64,000 nucleotides of DNA from assembly GCA_963971575.1 (NCBI GenBank), contig OZ020616.1, positions 34,576,306 to 34,640,305 of the forward strand, given 5' to 3'. The DNA comes from Liopterus haemorrhoidalis (Eukaryota; Arthropoda; Insecta; Coleoptera; Dytiscidae). Positions 10,704-22,249 of the stretch are shown in pieces (the stretch's first letter is position 1; the number at the start of each line of letters is the position of its first letter). The position numbers were made by a program, and so were the translations under genes. The notes under the pieces were generated by a model. It had not been told where the DNA came from and did no database searches. It worked only from the letters and a program-made list of their open reading frames with translations.

Positions 10704-11590
10704 CAGTGGCGCAGCCAAGGGGAGCGCCGACGGGCCCAGTGGCGCTGCTCGGGGAGTTGAAGATAAAATTTGTTAAACACAACATTAGTTAATTTTTAAA
10801 TTACTTCATTGTAAACAATATTGGCATTTTTTATTATTATTTTTTCGTATTAACATTTTTTTAAGATTGCCTACTCTTGATAGGGGCCGTTATTGTTCAA
10901 GTGAAAATACATCACTTTCCAAATATGCTCCAACGAATTATATGAAGGGGAGCGTTGATCCTTTTTCCCCCTGACACATCGACTAAAACATTCGCCCAGT
11001 CAAATGATAAAACTGTTTTAAACAACTAATTACTCGATTCAGATAAGATAAAGTGGAAATCTGACTTCGGTATAAGCTTCACACGAGTCTGTTCGTTCGG
11101 TACAAATTGTGGCCAAGCGGCTGATTTAGAGAACTGAACATAAGTAAGTAAAATATTCAGACTTCAAAAATATATCCCGCGAAAAATATAAATAAATATG
11201 TATTTATCGAAGAAAAAATCGAAAAAAAAGTTTTTGATACAATTACATTTTTTTATCAACAAATGGAATTATTATTTGATATAAACATCAATATCCAACA
11301 GCAGGGGTGTCGAACTGATTTGGGTCGCCGTCTATTTTAGATACAAAATAATAAGCAGTGACGGAACTTTAAATATCCCGAAGGGTTTCTTGACATTTTT
11401 TTATAAACAGAAAAGGGGAAGAGAGTATATATTTTACATTTTTAAATATATTTTTCCCCTAAATAAGCTCAAGTGATTTTGATTACCTCTTCAAGGTCCA
11501 CAAAAAATAAGGTTGAGGGCAGTATGCGGCCCGCGTGCCCTCGAAATTTGATTCGCCCCTCCCCAAGATAAAATCCTGGCTGCACCATTG
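10704..11590. mobile_element. hAT-like non-autonomous element, 8-bp TSD
   Basis: 887 bp, beginning CAGTGGCGCAGCCAAGG and ending CCTGGCTGCACCATTG, the near-complement. TCCGAACC flanks it exactly at 10696-10703 and 11591-11598. The interior from about 11090 holds a diverged family A piece also found in the 5453-6460 element. No transposase. Confidence 0.85.
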
Positions 11591-11907
11591 TCCGAACCTA
11601 TCATCTTTATTTGAGTAATCACCATGTAAAAATACCTATTCAATATATTCAGGGGTGATATTCAGCGGGTAGCCGCAGGTACGGCCGTACCCGTTGTAAA
11701 AGACACGTAAAATTATCGCTACTCTAGTGAAAATACATGTTCTATACCCTGTTCGAAATACAGAAATAGTGATAATAATAATAATATTTTTATTTAAGTT
11801 GAAGTACAAAATATACATAACTTATGTCATAATATGATCACTAATCAGATTTTACCGAATATTGTCTGCTACCCCTTTTAAATCTAAGTCCATGTATTCC
11901 TGTATAC

Positions 11908-12563
11908 CAGGGGCGCTCAAACAGTCGATCGCGAGAGGTTTTTAAGTCGATCGCGTACATATTTATAAAAAGTATTTTAAATATTTTTTTACAGTTATTG
12001 TAATTTAATAGTTATTAATTTAGTAACGAACATTAAATGTTAAACTATCTGATAGAACAATAGATGATAATTTAAGATTTAACATTTAATAGATATTATT
12101 TGGAATGAGATAGATCTCATTCCAGTCTTGAAAATTATGTCAGATATACATCTCAAAGCCAGAGCAACAGATAACAAGTTTTGGGCTTGTTTATCTGAAG
12201 AAAAATATCCATGTTTGAAACAAATAGCCCTTCAGTTAACAGCATTATTTGGGTCAACTTATTTGTGCGAGTCTGCGTTTTCCGAAATGAAAATAATTAA
12301 ATCTAAATATCGTAATAGGCTCAGTGACGAACATCTTAATTCAGGCTTGCGTTTGGCACTTTGTAATTATGTGCCGTTTTATGAAAAGTATGCAGATGAC
12401 ATGCAATGCCATTCATCAACATCAAAATAACATTAGTTGTTGTATCTTTGCAATTAATAAATATAACCATTATGAACTTTGTATTTTATTTTTACCTAGT
12501 CGATCGCTTGCCGCTTAATGCTTTTATGGTCGATCGCCGATGGTTTAAGTCTGAGCGCCCCTG
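11908..12563 (+). mobile_element. hAT element, internally deleted, 8-bp TSD
   Basis: 656 bp, from CAGGGGCGCTCAAAC to GTCTGAGCGCCCCTG, flanked by CTGTATAC at 11900-11907 and 12564-12571. GTCGATCGC motifs recur just inside both ends. It interrupts the C-terminal coding part of the LINE and keeps only the last part of a transposase gene. Confidence 0.92.
12128..12430 (+). pseudogene. hAT transposase C-terminal dimerisation domain
   Basis: About 100 codons match the end of hAT transposases of the type found in ZBED5- and GTF2IRD2-like proteins: KFWACLSEEKYPCLKQIALQ, then LFGSTYLCESAFSEM, SKYRNRLSDEHL and GLRLALCNYVP. This domain holds the last catalytic region and mediates dimerisation. The BED finger and the first catalytic residues are missing, because only about 200 bp separates the frame from the 5' end of the element. 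The chosen Met is arbitrary, since the frame opens upstream (VLKIMSD). It stops at TAA before the 3' TIR. Confidence 0.85.
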
Positions 12564-13211
12564 CTGTATACTATACACAGCTTTTTTTTATAAGAAACAT
12601 TTTCAAACACTTCTTATATTTTGCTGTGTTAAGCCTTTGTATACATTCGGGCAATTTATTGAAAAGTGTTGCTACAATATAGCTAGGCAAATTTTTTGTC
12701 ACTTTGTATTTCACTAGTTAAATACGAATATCATTTTTATGCCTAGTATTGTGATCATGTAGGGAATTATTTTCTTTGATATATATCAGTAAATTTAAGA
12801 TGTATAACGATGGAAAAATTAAAATATCAAGCTCCGAAAATAATTTCCTACAAGATTCCCTTCTACCAATTTTGCAAATAATTCGTATCGTTTTTGTAGT
12901 TTGAAAATTCTGATCCAATCCACAGAATTTCCCCACAATATTAAGCCGTATTGTATAGCCGATTGTACATAGCCAAAATACACTATTTTAGCTACATGGA
13001 ACGACACATTATTGACGATCTTGCTTAACATAAAGTTGTAGGTATTCATTTTTTTAGCAACACAATTTGGCCTTTCCAGTTAAGCTGCGCATCTAAATAG
13101 AAAACAAGATATTTTACATTGTTACACCTGTAGTGAGTATCATCAGAAACAGTTCTATTTAGACTAAATACTATAGATTCGGTTTTTGATGAATTTAAGC
13201 TTAGATTATTA

Positions 13212-13930
13212 GGCAGCAGTCTGACTGATCGAGCGCCGTCGTGTAACGTAGCGCCGAGTCGTGTAGTGCCATTTAAAAATGTAATAACTGGTCTGACTGA
13301 CCGAGTATTACCGATCATTCAGTGTCAAGTAAATTTGTTTCTCACTTGTCAAATAGTGCATATTCCAACCTAAAATAATACTATCAAACAGTTAAATATC
13401 TATATAGGGAAAAATTGCTAAGCGATATGACATCTGGTGGGATTGAAGGAACTACAGAAATAGACATTGTGTCGCGCTTTTTTTTATAAAAAATGTTTGC
13501 ATAAAAATATAATTGCATAAAAACAAGTATTAATATTGTAGCAAAATTACAAAAACCACCAGTAAACATTTTTCATAAGTAAAATTCACGTTGTTTATAT
13601 GTAACGAATGTCTATTTTGAAGGTTCCAAGTTTGCCGAAATAGCGCTGCGATCTTAAAATACTTCCCCTATTGTAAATTTTTTCACTTCTAGCGCAAAGA
13701 TTGACAATCCAACTGTCAAAGAATATATGGTTATGGACTGTATATGCTTAAATGCGCATGTGCTATTGCCTCGGGCATCGTGTGAAATTCAAACCGGTTT
13801 GAAATGAACAACTTGATGCTACTTGACAGCAAACGATGGTTCCAGTGCGACGCATGCCCTTAGTTAACGTGTGTTTGAATTTTGCTCGACAGCAAACGAT
13901 TGACAGCACTCGACCAGTCAGACCGCGGCC
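13212..13930. mobile_element. PIF/Harbinger-like element, TAA target duplication
   Basis: 719 bp. The ends read GGCAGCAGTCTGACTGATCG and, on the other strand, GGCCGCGGTCTGACTGGTCG. TTA flanks both sides (13209-13211 and 13931-13933). GG termini with a 3-bp TWA duplication fit PIF/Harbinger. It splits the LINE frame exactly: removing it with one TTA copy joins WFIA to NNLSLN in frame. It contains no recognisable transposase. Confidence 0.85.
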
Positions 13931-14370
13931 TTAGCGATGAACCATTGCGTTGCTTCATTTAATGCATCCTGTAAAACTCTATTTATGTCATCATTGTCAA
14001 CCCCGCTACATAAGAATGTAGAATCGTCAACGTAAATAATAGATGCATTTACATTCTTAGGTAGGTAATTAATATATAGTATAAAAAGATAAGGTCCCAG
14101 TATTGTACCTTGTCCGATTCCAACATCTACATTTAGCATTTTTGACAATACGTCATTGACATAAACACATTGTTGTCTATCGTTAAGAAAGTCATTAATT
14201 AGATTTAGTGCATTTCCCCTTATGCCATAAAATTCAAGCTAATGTACCAAATCTGCGCGTGGAACACAGTCAAACGCCTTAGAGAGGTCACATAATATTG
14301 CCGCAATATGTTCGCCTTGTTCTAAATTATCCATGACTTTAAAATCACGTAAAAGATTGAAGTCGCTACC

Positions 14371-14647
14371 CTATTGGCTGTTGCATAAATTTAAGTGCTC
14401 AACCGCCAACGAGCGACGAGACGTCGACAAAATTATCACGTGAACATTGCATGATTACTATTTCTTGATTTTGAACAGAGTATAACCTACAAATTTTGGT
14501 GCGTTTAACATTCTAGAAACAGACATCTTATTCCACATTGTTGTTCGACATCTGATGTATGCAGAGCTGACATTCAAAAGGTACGCATCAGTACGTGCGA
14601 ATCGGTTGTTCAAATATTGAAATACTTCCGTAACGGATAGTAGGATA
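14371..14647. other. unassigned sequence beside LINE 5' truncation
   Basis: No family recognised. A 66-codon minus frame here (14658-14458) has no motif. Confidence 0.4.
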
Positions 14648-14806
14648 CAGGCGTGCACTCGAGGGGAAACTTGCTAGCTTGAAACGCCCCCAAAACACAA
14701 ACGAGACGCTTATAAGTGACACATTTTTCTTGTAATTGAAAGTGACGCCGCCCCAAGAAAATTATTGCTCCTGAGCCCTCCAAGAAAAATCCTGGGTGCG
14801 CACCTG
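14648..14806. mobile_element. hAT MITE, imperfect 8-bp TSD
   Basis: 159 bp, CAGGCGTGCACTC to GGGTGCGCACCTG. The flanks are GTAGGATA and GTATGATA (7 of 8). Confidence 0.65.
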
Positions 14807-14918
14807 GTATGATATTTTTTTTTTAGCGTACCGGTTGTTAATTATTTTGAATATCAGCACTGAATATATTTAATTTTTATTACTAAAACAGCCACCATAA
14901 TAGAATAATGCCGGCACC

Positions 14919-14923
<5 letters not shown>

Positions 14924-14988
<65 letters not shown>
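14924..14988. repeat. (TA)n microsatellite, LINE 3' tail
   Basis: About 32 TA units, starting ten bases after the stop codon of the minus-strand LINE, so it was probably its 3' tail repeat. Confidence 0.9.
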
Positions 14989-14989
<1 letters not shown>

Positions 14990-15690
14990 CGAGTGGTTTA
15001 CGGCTGGCGCCGTTTCTTGCTTCCTTTTCGCCAGGCGACTCTGTCCATCCAGTCGCCATCTTGGAGACCTCTTGCCTCCATCGCCTCCCGCACATCCTGA
15101 GCCCAGGTCCTTGCGGGTCGCCCTGGTCTTCGTCTGCGCGCAGGAATCCACTCCCAAATCTTCTTGGGCCATCGGTCATCAGGCATACGCTGGAGGTGCC
15201 CATACCATAAGAGTCGTTTGTTTTCTATCGATTCTATGATGGAGTTTTCAACGTTCATAGTTGCTCTTATGGTATCATTACGAACGTGCTCGAGTTTGGA
15301 GATACCGCAACTCCTTCTCCAAAAGTCCATTTCCACGGCGCTCAGTCGGGCTTTATTTCTTTGTGTGAGCTCCCATGTTTCTGAACCATAGGTACAGATA
15401 CTTTCGACAATAGTTTTGTAGATAACCGTTTTCGTCCTTTTGGTTATATTGTCGTTCCAGAATACCGGGTTTAGTTGCCTTATTACACACTTCCCTTGCC
15501 CTATTTTATTGTTAATATCATCTTCACTCTTCCCTCTATTTGATAGGGTAACACCTAGGTATTTAAATGTCTGGCAGTTTCTGATGATTTCGTCATCTAT
15601 TTTGAGGTCTCTTCCCTTCTCACCAACAACGAGGTATTCAGTTTTCTGTGTATTTATTTCTAAACCCCATTTCCATTGAACCTATGTTCC
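14989..15690 (-). pseudogene. RTE-like LINE, C-terminal 227 codons
   Basis: One minus-strand frame stays open from about 15680 to the stop at 14989-14991. It reads GLEINTQKTEYLVVGEKGRD, CQTFKYLGVTLSNRGKSEDD, YKTIVESICTYGSETWELTQ, VEMDFWRRSCGISKLEHVRN, LLWYGHLQRMPDDRWPKKIW, RRRRPGRPARTWAQDVREAM and DWMDRVAWR. This is the RT thumb and C-terminal tail common to RTE-like LINEs. The frame has no stops or shifts, so it inserted fairly recently, but it is strongly 5' truncated and lacks the RT catalytic centre. A Helitron abuts its 5' edge at about 15692-15699. Confidence 0.85.
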
Positions 15691-15829
15691 ATCTATCTTC
15701 TATATATATAAAAGCAAGTGTCCTGACTGACTGACTCATTCACTCATCACCGCCCAGCCCGAACCCCTGGGCCTAGAAACTTGAAATTTGGACAGTATAT
15801 TCCCTCCATGACGTAAGCACCCACTAAGA

Positions 15830-18450
15830 AGGGATTTTTCGAAATTCCACTCCTAAGGGATGAAAAGGGGTGAAATGTGATTTCACGAATTCCTTAATAT
15901 CTCTTAGGGCCGATGGGATATCGACTTAGTTTTTGCTTACAAGTATTACCCATACAAATGCCGAAAAAGCAATTTCAGGATTTTGTCCTAATCAACCCCT
16001 AAAGGGGTGAACCTACAATCGGGGTGGATTATACATCCCGTTGTATTTCCTGTGTTCGTTTAGTTGCAAGATTACTTTTTGGCACATAGGTGTCCTTTCA
16101 AAATATCTCGAAATGGTATTGACAGTTTTTTGAAATTTCATCCCTAAAGGGTGATAAGGGGTGAATTGTGATTTCAAGGATTCCTTAATATCTCTTAGGA
16201 CCAATAACATATAGACTTGCTTTTTGCTTACAAAGATTAGCCATAAAAATACCGAAACACCAATTTCAGGATTTTGTCCTAATCAACCCCTAAAGGGGTG
16301 TATCTACAATCGGGGTGAATTATACATCCCGTCGTAATTCCTGTGTTCGTTTAGTTGCAACATTACTTTTTGGCACATAGGTGTCTTTTTAAAATATTTC
16401 GAAATGGTATTGACAGTTTTTTGAAATTTCATCCCTAAAGGGTGAAAGGGGTGAATTGTGATTTCAAGGATTCCTTAATATCTCTTAGGACCAAATACAT
16501 ATAGACTTGCTTTTTGCTAACAAAGATTAGCCATACAAATACCGAAACACCTATTTCAGGATTTTGTCCTAATCAACCCCTAAAGGGGTGGATCTACAAT
16601 CGGGGTGAATTATACATTCCGTCGTAGTTCCTGTGTTCGTTTAGTTGCAACATTACTTTTTGGCACATAGGTGTCTTTTTAAAATATCTCGAAATGGTAT
16701 TGACAGTTTTTTGAAATATCATCCCTAAAGGGTGAAAAGGTGTGAATTGTGTTTTCAAGGATTCCTTAATATCTCTTAGGACCAATAACATATACACTTG
16801 CTTTTTGCTTACAAAGCTTAGCCATACAAATACCAAAACACCAATTTCAGGATTTTGTCCTAATCAACCCCTAAAGGGGTGGATCTACAGTCGGGTTGAA
16901 TTATACATCCCGTCGTAATTCCTGTGTTCATTTAGTTGCAACATTACTTTTTGGCACATAGGTGTCTTTTGAAAATATCTCGAAATGGTATTGACACTTT
17001 TTTGAAATTTCACCCCTAAAGGGTGAAAAGGGGTGAATTGTGATTTCAAGGATTATTTAATATCTCTTAGGACCCATAAGATATCGACCTGCTTTTTGCT
17101 TACCAAGATTACCCATACAAATATCGAAACACCAATTTCAGGATTTTGTCCTAATCAACCCCTGAAGGGGTAGATCTACAATCGGGGTGAGTTATACATT
17201 CCGTCGTATTTCCTGTGTTTGTTTAGTTGCAACATTACTTTTTAGCACATAGGTGTCTTTTTAAAATATCTCGAAAAGGTTTTGACAGTTTTTTAAAATT
17301 TCACCCCTAAAGGGTGAAAAGGGGTGAATTGTGATTTCAAGGATTCCTTAAATCTCTTGGGGCCAATAAGATATTGACTCGCTTTTTGCTTACAAAGATT
17401 ACCCATGCAAATACCGAAAAACTTATTTCAGGATTTTGTCCTAATCAACCACTAAAGGGGTAGATTTACAATTGGGGTGAATATTCCGTCGTATTTCCTG
17501 TGTTCGTTTAGTTGCAACATTACTTTTTGGCACATAGGTGTCTTTCTAAAATATTTCGAAATGGTATTGACAGTTTTTTGAAATTTCATCCCTAAAGGGT
17601 GAAAAGGGGTGAATTGTGATTTCACGATTTCCTTAATATCTCTTAGGGCCGATGGGATATCGACTTAGTTTTTGCTTACAAGTATTACCCATATAAATGC
17701 CGAAAAAGTTATTTCGGGATTTTGCCCTAATCAACCCCTAAAGGGCTGAACCTACAATCGGGGTAAATTATACATCCCGTCGTATTTCCTGTGTTTGTTT
17801 AGTTGCAACATTTCTTTTTGGCAAATAGATATCCTAATTTAAAATATTTTGAAATGATTTTGACAGTTTTTTTAAATTTCATCCCAAAAAGGTGAACAGG
17901 GGTGAATTGTGATTTTAAGGATTCTTTTATGTCTCTTAAGACTAATAAGATACCGACTTGGTTTTTGTTTACAAATACTGCATGCAAATGCCGAAAAATT
18001 TCAGGATTTTGTCCTGATCAATGCCTAAAGGGGTATGCTACAATCGGGGTGAATTATACATCCCGTCGTTTTTCCTGTGTTCGTTTAGTTGCAACATTAC
18101 TTTTTGGCACTTAGGTGTCTTTTTAAAGTATTTCGAAATGGTTTTGTCAGTTTTTTTTTTTTTAATTTCACCCCTAAAAGGTGAAAAGAGGAGATGTGAT
18201 TTCAAACAATTCCTTAATATCTCAGGACCAATAAGATATCAACTTAGTTTCTGTTTACAAATATTGCCCATGCAAATATCGAAAAACTTATTTCAAGATT
18301 TTATCCTAATCAATCCGTAAAGGGGTGAATCTATATTCGGGGTGAATTATATATCCCGTCGTATTTTATGTGTCTGTTGAGTTATAACATTCCTTTTTGA
18401 CAAATAGGTGTCTTTTTAAAATGTCCCGAAATTGTTTTGACAGTTTTCTA
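15830..18450. repeat. 290-bp tandem array inside Helitron 1
   Basis: The landmark 'gattccttaatatctctt' and variants recur near 15889, 16179, 16469, 16759, 17051, 17342, 17626, 17920 and 18210, a period of about 290 bp over nine units. Each unit contains 'cccctaaaggggtg', a short palindrome, and 'cctgtgttcgtttagttgca'. Short minus-strand frames sharing LLVLRDIKESLK are by-products of the repeat. Confidence 0.9.
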
Positions 18451-19443
18451 AAATGACTTTGACATAGATATACGAAATTCGCAAAGTTGATTCCTTCCAT
18501 GACGTAAGTACCCACTAAGAAGAGATTCTTCGAAAGTCGACTTCTAAGGGGTTAAAAAAATTAAACATACATACAATAACATACAATAATTAAAAAAAAA
18601 ATGATTCCGTCCCAATCCACTCCAAACGGGATGAATTATAGTACCCGTAGTTTTTCCTGTTTGTTGAGATATAACATTCATCTTTGGCATATACGTGCCT
18701 TTTTCAAAATCTTTTCAAAAACAAGTGTTTTGACAGTTTAAGTTTCATCTTTAAAGGGGTAAATTGGTACTTTTTATTCGATAGAAAATCCAATGGATAT
18801 TAAGACATGAAATTTGGAGCTTACATGACGTAAGAGACCAATAAGAAAAGATATTTTTAAATTCCATTTTTAACTGGTGAAATGAGGTGAAATTTGATTT
18901 AAGGTTCCCTCCATGACGTAAGAGACCAATAAGAAAAGATTTTTTTAAAATCCATTTTTAACTGGTGAAATGAGGTGAAATTTGATTTAAGGATGCCTCA
19001 ATATCTCTTAGGCTCAATGAGATATCGACTTGGTTTTTGCTTACAAATGATACCCATACAAATGTTTAAAACCGAAATTCACGTGTTTGCCCTAATGAAC
19101 CCCTAAATGGATGAATATGCAATCGGGGTGAATTATAAAAACCTTTTTCCACACCTGTTTAATTATATTGCAATTATTAGCACTGTTTTCGTGAAAAATA
19201 GTACGCATAAATAACTACAGTGAATTATCATTTCATAATTAACTGCTTACGGCCAATCACAAACCAACTTATCCATAAATCACTCTCGCTGATCCAATCA
19301 TATTTGACAATGGCAATGGGGGCGGGGCAAAACTGCCGTGAACTGCAGTGGTAGCAGGGCAACATGGATGAAGCTATCACTTGCATTAAAATTATCAAAT
19401 TTGAGTCTAATTTATTTGTTTAATAGGTGTGGAAAAAGTATTG

Positions 19444-19560
19444 TATTACATTCGCGATTATGGCCATTATTCACTCAGATGATTTGCGCCACTCGCCTGC
19501 GGCTCGTGGGCTCAAACGTCATCTTCGTGAATAATGGCTGTCATAATCGCTCATGTAATA
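19444..19560. mobile_element. short hairpin MITE with CpG-rich core
   Basis: 117 bp. TATTACATTCGCGATTATGG pairs with the complement at 19528-19560. The core is 'actcgcctgcggctcgtggg'. A relative with the same core lies at 47952-48065. Confidence 0.7.
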
Positions 19561-19810
19561 ATATACTATTGTATTTCCTGAGTTATAACACTTCATTTTG
19601 GCACATAGGTTTCTATTTATAAGGCGTTTGACAGTTTTTAAAATTTCATCCCTTACGGAGTAAATTAGTATTTTTTATTCGATAGAGCGTCCCTTGACAA
19701 AGAGATATATATAAATTCGGAAGAAACCTTTCGTATCTCCTGTGCTCCAAGAGACCATCAATATACCGTAGCGAAGCACGGGTTTTCAGCTAGTTGATAT
19801 AATAAATGTA

Positions 19811-20045
19811 AGATCCCAGCGCTACGGTGGTCAATTTATAACTTGTCAATTTATAAGATATTCAAAATTTGGTTGTGTTGTGTCAAGCTAAAATTGTAAG
19901 AATAAATATTTTTTACAATATTTTATGAATCTGTTTTACCATTTTATCATCAAATAGGTGTCCAGAAATATTTAAATAACATATTTAATTCCAAAAAAAT
20001 ATCCTCTAGCCTAGTTAAAAATTGACCACCGTAGCGCTGGGATCT
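19811..20045. mobile_element. MITE with TA target duplication
   Basis: 235 bp. AGATCCCAGCGCTACGGTGG at the left end and its complement at the right, each flanked by TA (19809-19810, 20046-20047). Tc1/mariner-type target choice. Confidence 0.8.
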
Positions 20046-20047
20046 TA

Positions 20048-20479
20048 AATTTATTTCCCTATACCTCTTCAATTTCTTATTTCCTGATATTCTAACAAGT
20101 CAAGACAAGTTCTTAGTTACACCTTGTTGAACTGAAGTTTATGTTTTGATTAAAAAATAAAAGCAATCAAATATAAATTCAAATCAAAGCCGACCATAGG
20201 GGGGGAGCAGGATTTGGCACCGCACATGACCCCGCGGATATTCGAACTCATCCCGCCTTCCAAGTCTATAAAGTAAATTTTTTAGGATCAGCATTTATTT
20301 TTACACACAGCCCCGCAAATATTAGGACTGAATTACCCCGAATTAATTTCCTTGCATTTTTAAAAAAACAAATTACAGAATTACATTAACATATCGACCC
20401 CTTCAACGAAGATCGTCGTAACTCAATATTTTCATTTTTATAATTATATTTTTATATTACTTATTTAATCCTGAAGCCT
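20048..20479. other. unassigned DNA with one arm of an inverted repeat
   Basis: The stretch near 20385-20425 ('cgaagatcgtcgtaactcaa') is the complement of sequence near 21362-21400, so the LINE in between sits within a diverged inverted pair. Otherwise nothing recognised. Confidence 0.4.
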
Positions 20480-21170
20480 TTCTACCTTGCGGTGTAAGGC
20501 TATAGTCGAGTTACTTATTTTCTAGTGTTGTTCTCCATACTTCTTTCCATCGTGTTCTGTTCTTTGTATATTTTCTTATCTCCTCCCACTTTACGCCTCT
20601 CTTCGTTGCAGCTTCTTGTGTTTCTTGGTGCCAGGTTTTTCTCGGTGTTCTTGCTTCAAAAACACTTTTTACTATTTTGTCTTCACTCATTCTGTGTATA
20701 TGTCCCAGCCATCTTAGCTGTCCTTTTTCTATTATAGAGTCTACTGGTTTTGTGCCTAGTTTTTCTCTAAATACTTAATTTCTTATTATGTCCTATTTGG
20801 TTTTACCTTCGATTTTCCTTAAAAATTTCATTTCGGAGCTTCTTATTTTAGACCTGTGCGTCTCTGTAGTGATCCAAGATTCTAAGGCGTATGTCAAAAT
20901 TGGTACTGTCACTTTTTTGAAGATCTCTAACTTGATGTAAGGTGGTATTTCTTTTTTAGTTAAGAAAGATGCTTTGATGCTATTGAACATTCTTCCTGCT
21001 GCGCCTACTCTTTCCATAATTTCTTCATCCATTTTTCCATCTTCCGCGAAAACTGTGCCTAGGTATTTGTATTTTCCTACCTGTTCTATTATTTTGTCAT
21101 CTATTTTTATTTTGTGTTGCATTTTTGTCCTGCTTATTACCATTGTTTTTGTCTTTTGTGTGCTAATTTA
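20480..21170 (-). pseudogene. RTE-like LINE C-terminal relic
   Basis: The minus-strand frame from 21143 to 20793 reads KIIEQVGKYKYLGTVFAEDG, FKKVTVPILTYALESWITT and SSEMKFLRKIEGKTK. After a stop it continues with QLRWLGHIHRMSEDK and WHQETQEAATKRGVKWEEIR to about 20500. It is the thumb and tail of a LINE ORF2 like those at 1-772 and 56640-58480. The catalytic YADD part is absent (5' truncation), with a stop just after the KIEGKTK block. Confidence 0.8.
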
Positions 21171-21184
21171 TAATTTTTATAATT

Positions 21185-21345
21185 ATGTAAGTAAATTATT
21201 AAAATATCCGGTAATCTTTCCATGAAAAACATCATTTCTCACAAAATTATAATTTTGGTAGCAACGTATTTATTTTAGTTTTGTGAGATACATTTATTGT
21301 TTCACGGAAAGATTACAGGATATTTTAATATTTAAATTGTATAAT
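21185..21345. repeat. short inverted repeat
   Basis: 'aaatatccggtaatctttcc' near 21201 pairs with 'ggaaagattacaggatattt' near 21306. The loop is AT-rich. It may be a small MITE. Confidence 0.5.
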
Positions 21346-21537
21346 TCAAAAAATTTAAATGTTGAGTTACGACGATCTGCGTAGGGGTAGATATAATTCT
21401 GAAATGCGAATATGCATCTAACATATTTTTCAGACTTTAGGACGTTTCCTCGGTCTACAGAACTCAGATAAAAAACAATGTCAAAATAACACAATAAATT
21501 TTTTTATTTTTTATTTATTCAATATCAAGATGAATAA

Positions 21538-22015
21538 CACTGGTCAACAAATTTAAACTTTTTTTTGCTGACTTAGATCTGATACTTGTTTTTAACTAAT
21601 TTTGGGGTGCTGGTTTCAAAAATGTTAACAGTTTCCGCCTATCACGTCAAATTTTTGTTCTATGGTCGACTAGAAATGGGAGTTTACTAGTGTCGATTTT
21701 AAGATTTTTACGAATATTTAACAACAGAAAAATATTTCGAAAAAATTTATTTAACAAAAGTTGCTATAAAAGCAAGTATCTATTTTATCATACTTATATG
21801 TAACGTTTCCATGGTCATGATAAATAATATCTGTTAGAAAATATTAGGCCATGTTATTTCACTCTGCTGCTAGAATGTATTTTATACAAGTACTTTATGA
21901 TGGCGGTCGGTCCTATGGTGGCCACAGTTGATGTGATACCAAAAAACTGATGTGATATTTGAGTTCAGCAGCACCAAATTATTAAGAAACAAGTCTTAGA
22001 TGTAAGTCAGCAGTG
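21538..22015. mobile_element. short CAC..GTG element, TAA target duplication
   Basis: Begins CACTGGTCAAC and ends CAGCAGTG, with TAA on both sides (21535-21537 and 22016-22018). The subterminal 'ttagatctgatacttgtttt' and 'aagtcttagatgtaagtcag' match the ends of the 2440-3721 element. Its middle (about 21660-21920) is a family B fragment. No coding. Confidence 0.7.
21660..21920 (+). mobile_element. family B fragment
   Basis: Matches the right half of the copy at 62334-63245, from 'gactagaaatgggagtttac' to 'ggtggccacagttga'. The (GTCT)n half is missing. Confidence 0.75.
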
Positions 22016-22249
22016 TAATTTATCTAGAATAAAATGAAGCATAATATTTTGTTTGTTTCACTGAAGTATAGACCTGTGTCTCATGTAGAACTACTAGAAA
22101 ACAGTTCACGAACACAAGCGCTATGGGGACACGTAAACTGACGTTCATCTCAGGTTAATCAGTTTCTGGTTGAAAGAATTAGCATGAAATCACATGTTGT
22201 TTGTGAAGGAGGACACATTTGCGCATTTATATTCGGATGTGGCTACGAC

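Larger units (their letters stand above)
11771..14370 (-). pseudogene. CR1/Jockey-like LINE, broken by two insertions
   Basis: The minus strand encodes the second half of a LINE ORF2. In order it shows RT motif A (CDLSKAFDCVPRADLVH, then a TAG at 14241-14239), motif B region (GQGTILGPYLFILYIN), motif C (YVDD, for YADD), ATQWFIA, then, after a 719-bp insertion, NNLSLNSSKTESIVFSLN. It continues with AKIVYFGYVQSAIQYGLILW, PSLYILNLLIY, HDHNTRHKND and VATLFNKLPECIQ. A second insertion interrupts the tail before QEYMD. The 3' end is an (ATT)n tract near 11771-11790. It is 5' truncated and has frameshifts and a stop. It is the same type as the LINE at 45004-46321. Whether the clade is CR1, L2 or Jockey cannot be settled by eye. 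Confidence 0.8.
15699..19793 (+). mobile_element. non-autonomous Helitron 1
   Basis: The 5' end reads TCTATATATATAAAAGC. The 3' end has a short hairpin (ACCGT AGCGAAGC ACGGGT) and stops at CTAG (19790-19793) before T, the classic Helitron end. Helitron 2 has matching ends. The start could instead be the TCTATC at 15692, which follows an A. No Rep or helicase frame is present, so it must rely on a partner. Most of the length is a tandem array (15830-18450), followed by a diverged tail with an 80-bp direct duplication (about 18822-18990) and a nested hairpin MITE. Confidence 0.88.

Noticed and set aside
14883..15239. Tyr-Ile repeat proteins on both strands
   Set aside because: Produced by the (TA)n tract. 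Only the minus-strand LINE tail next to it is supported.
16013..18320. Repeated short frames with LLVLRDIKESLK
   Set aside because: They recur with the 290-bp Helitron array and end at random, so they reflect the repeat and not a conserved peptide.
15830..18450. CRISPR-like array
   Set aside because: Units are about 290 bp and diverged end to end, without short repeats and unique spacers, in an animal genome.
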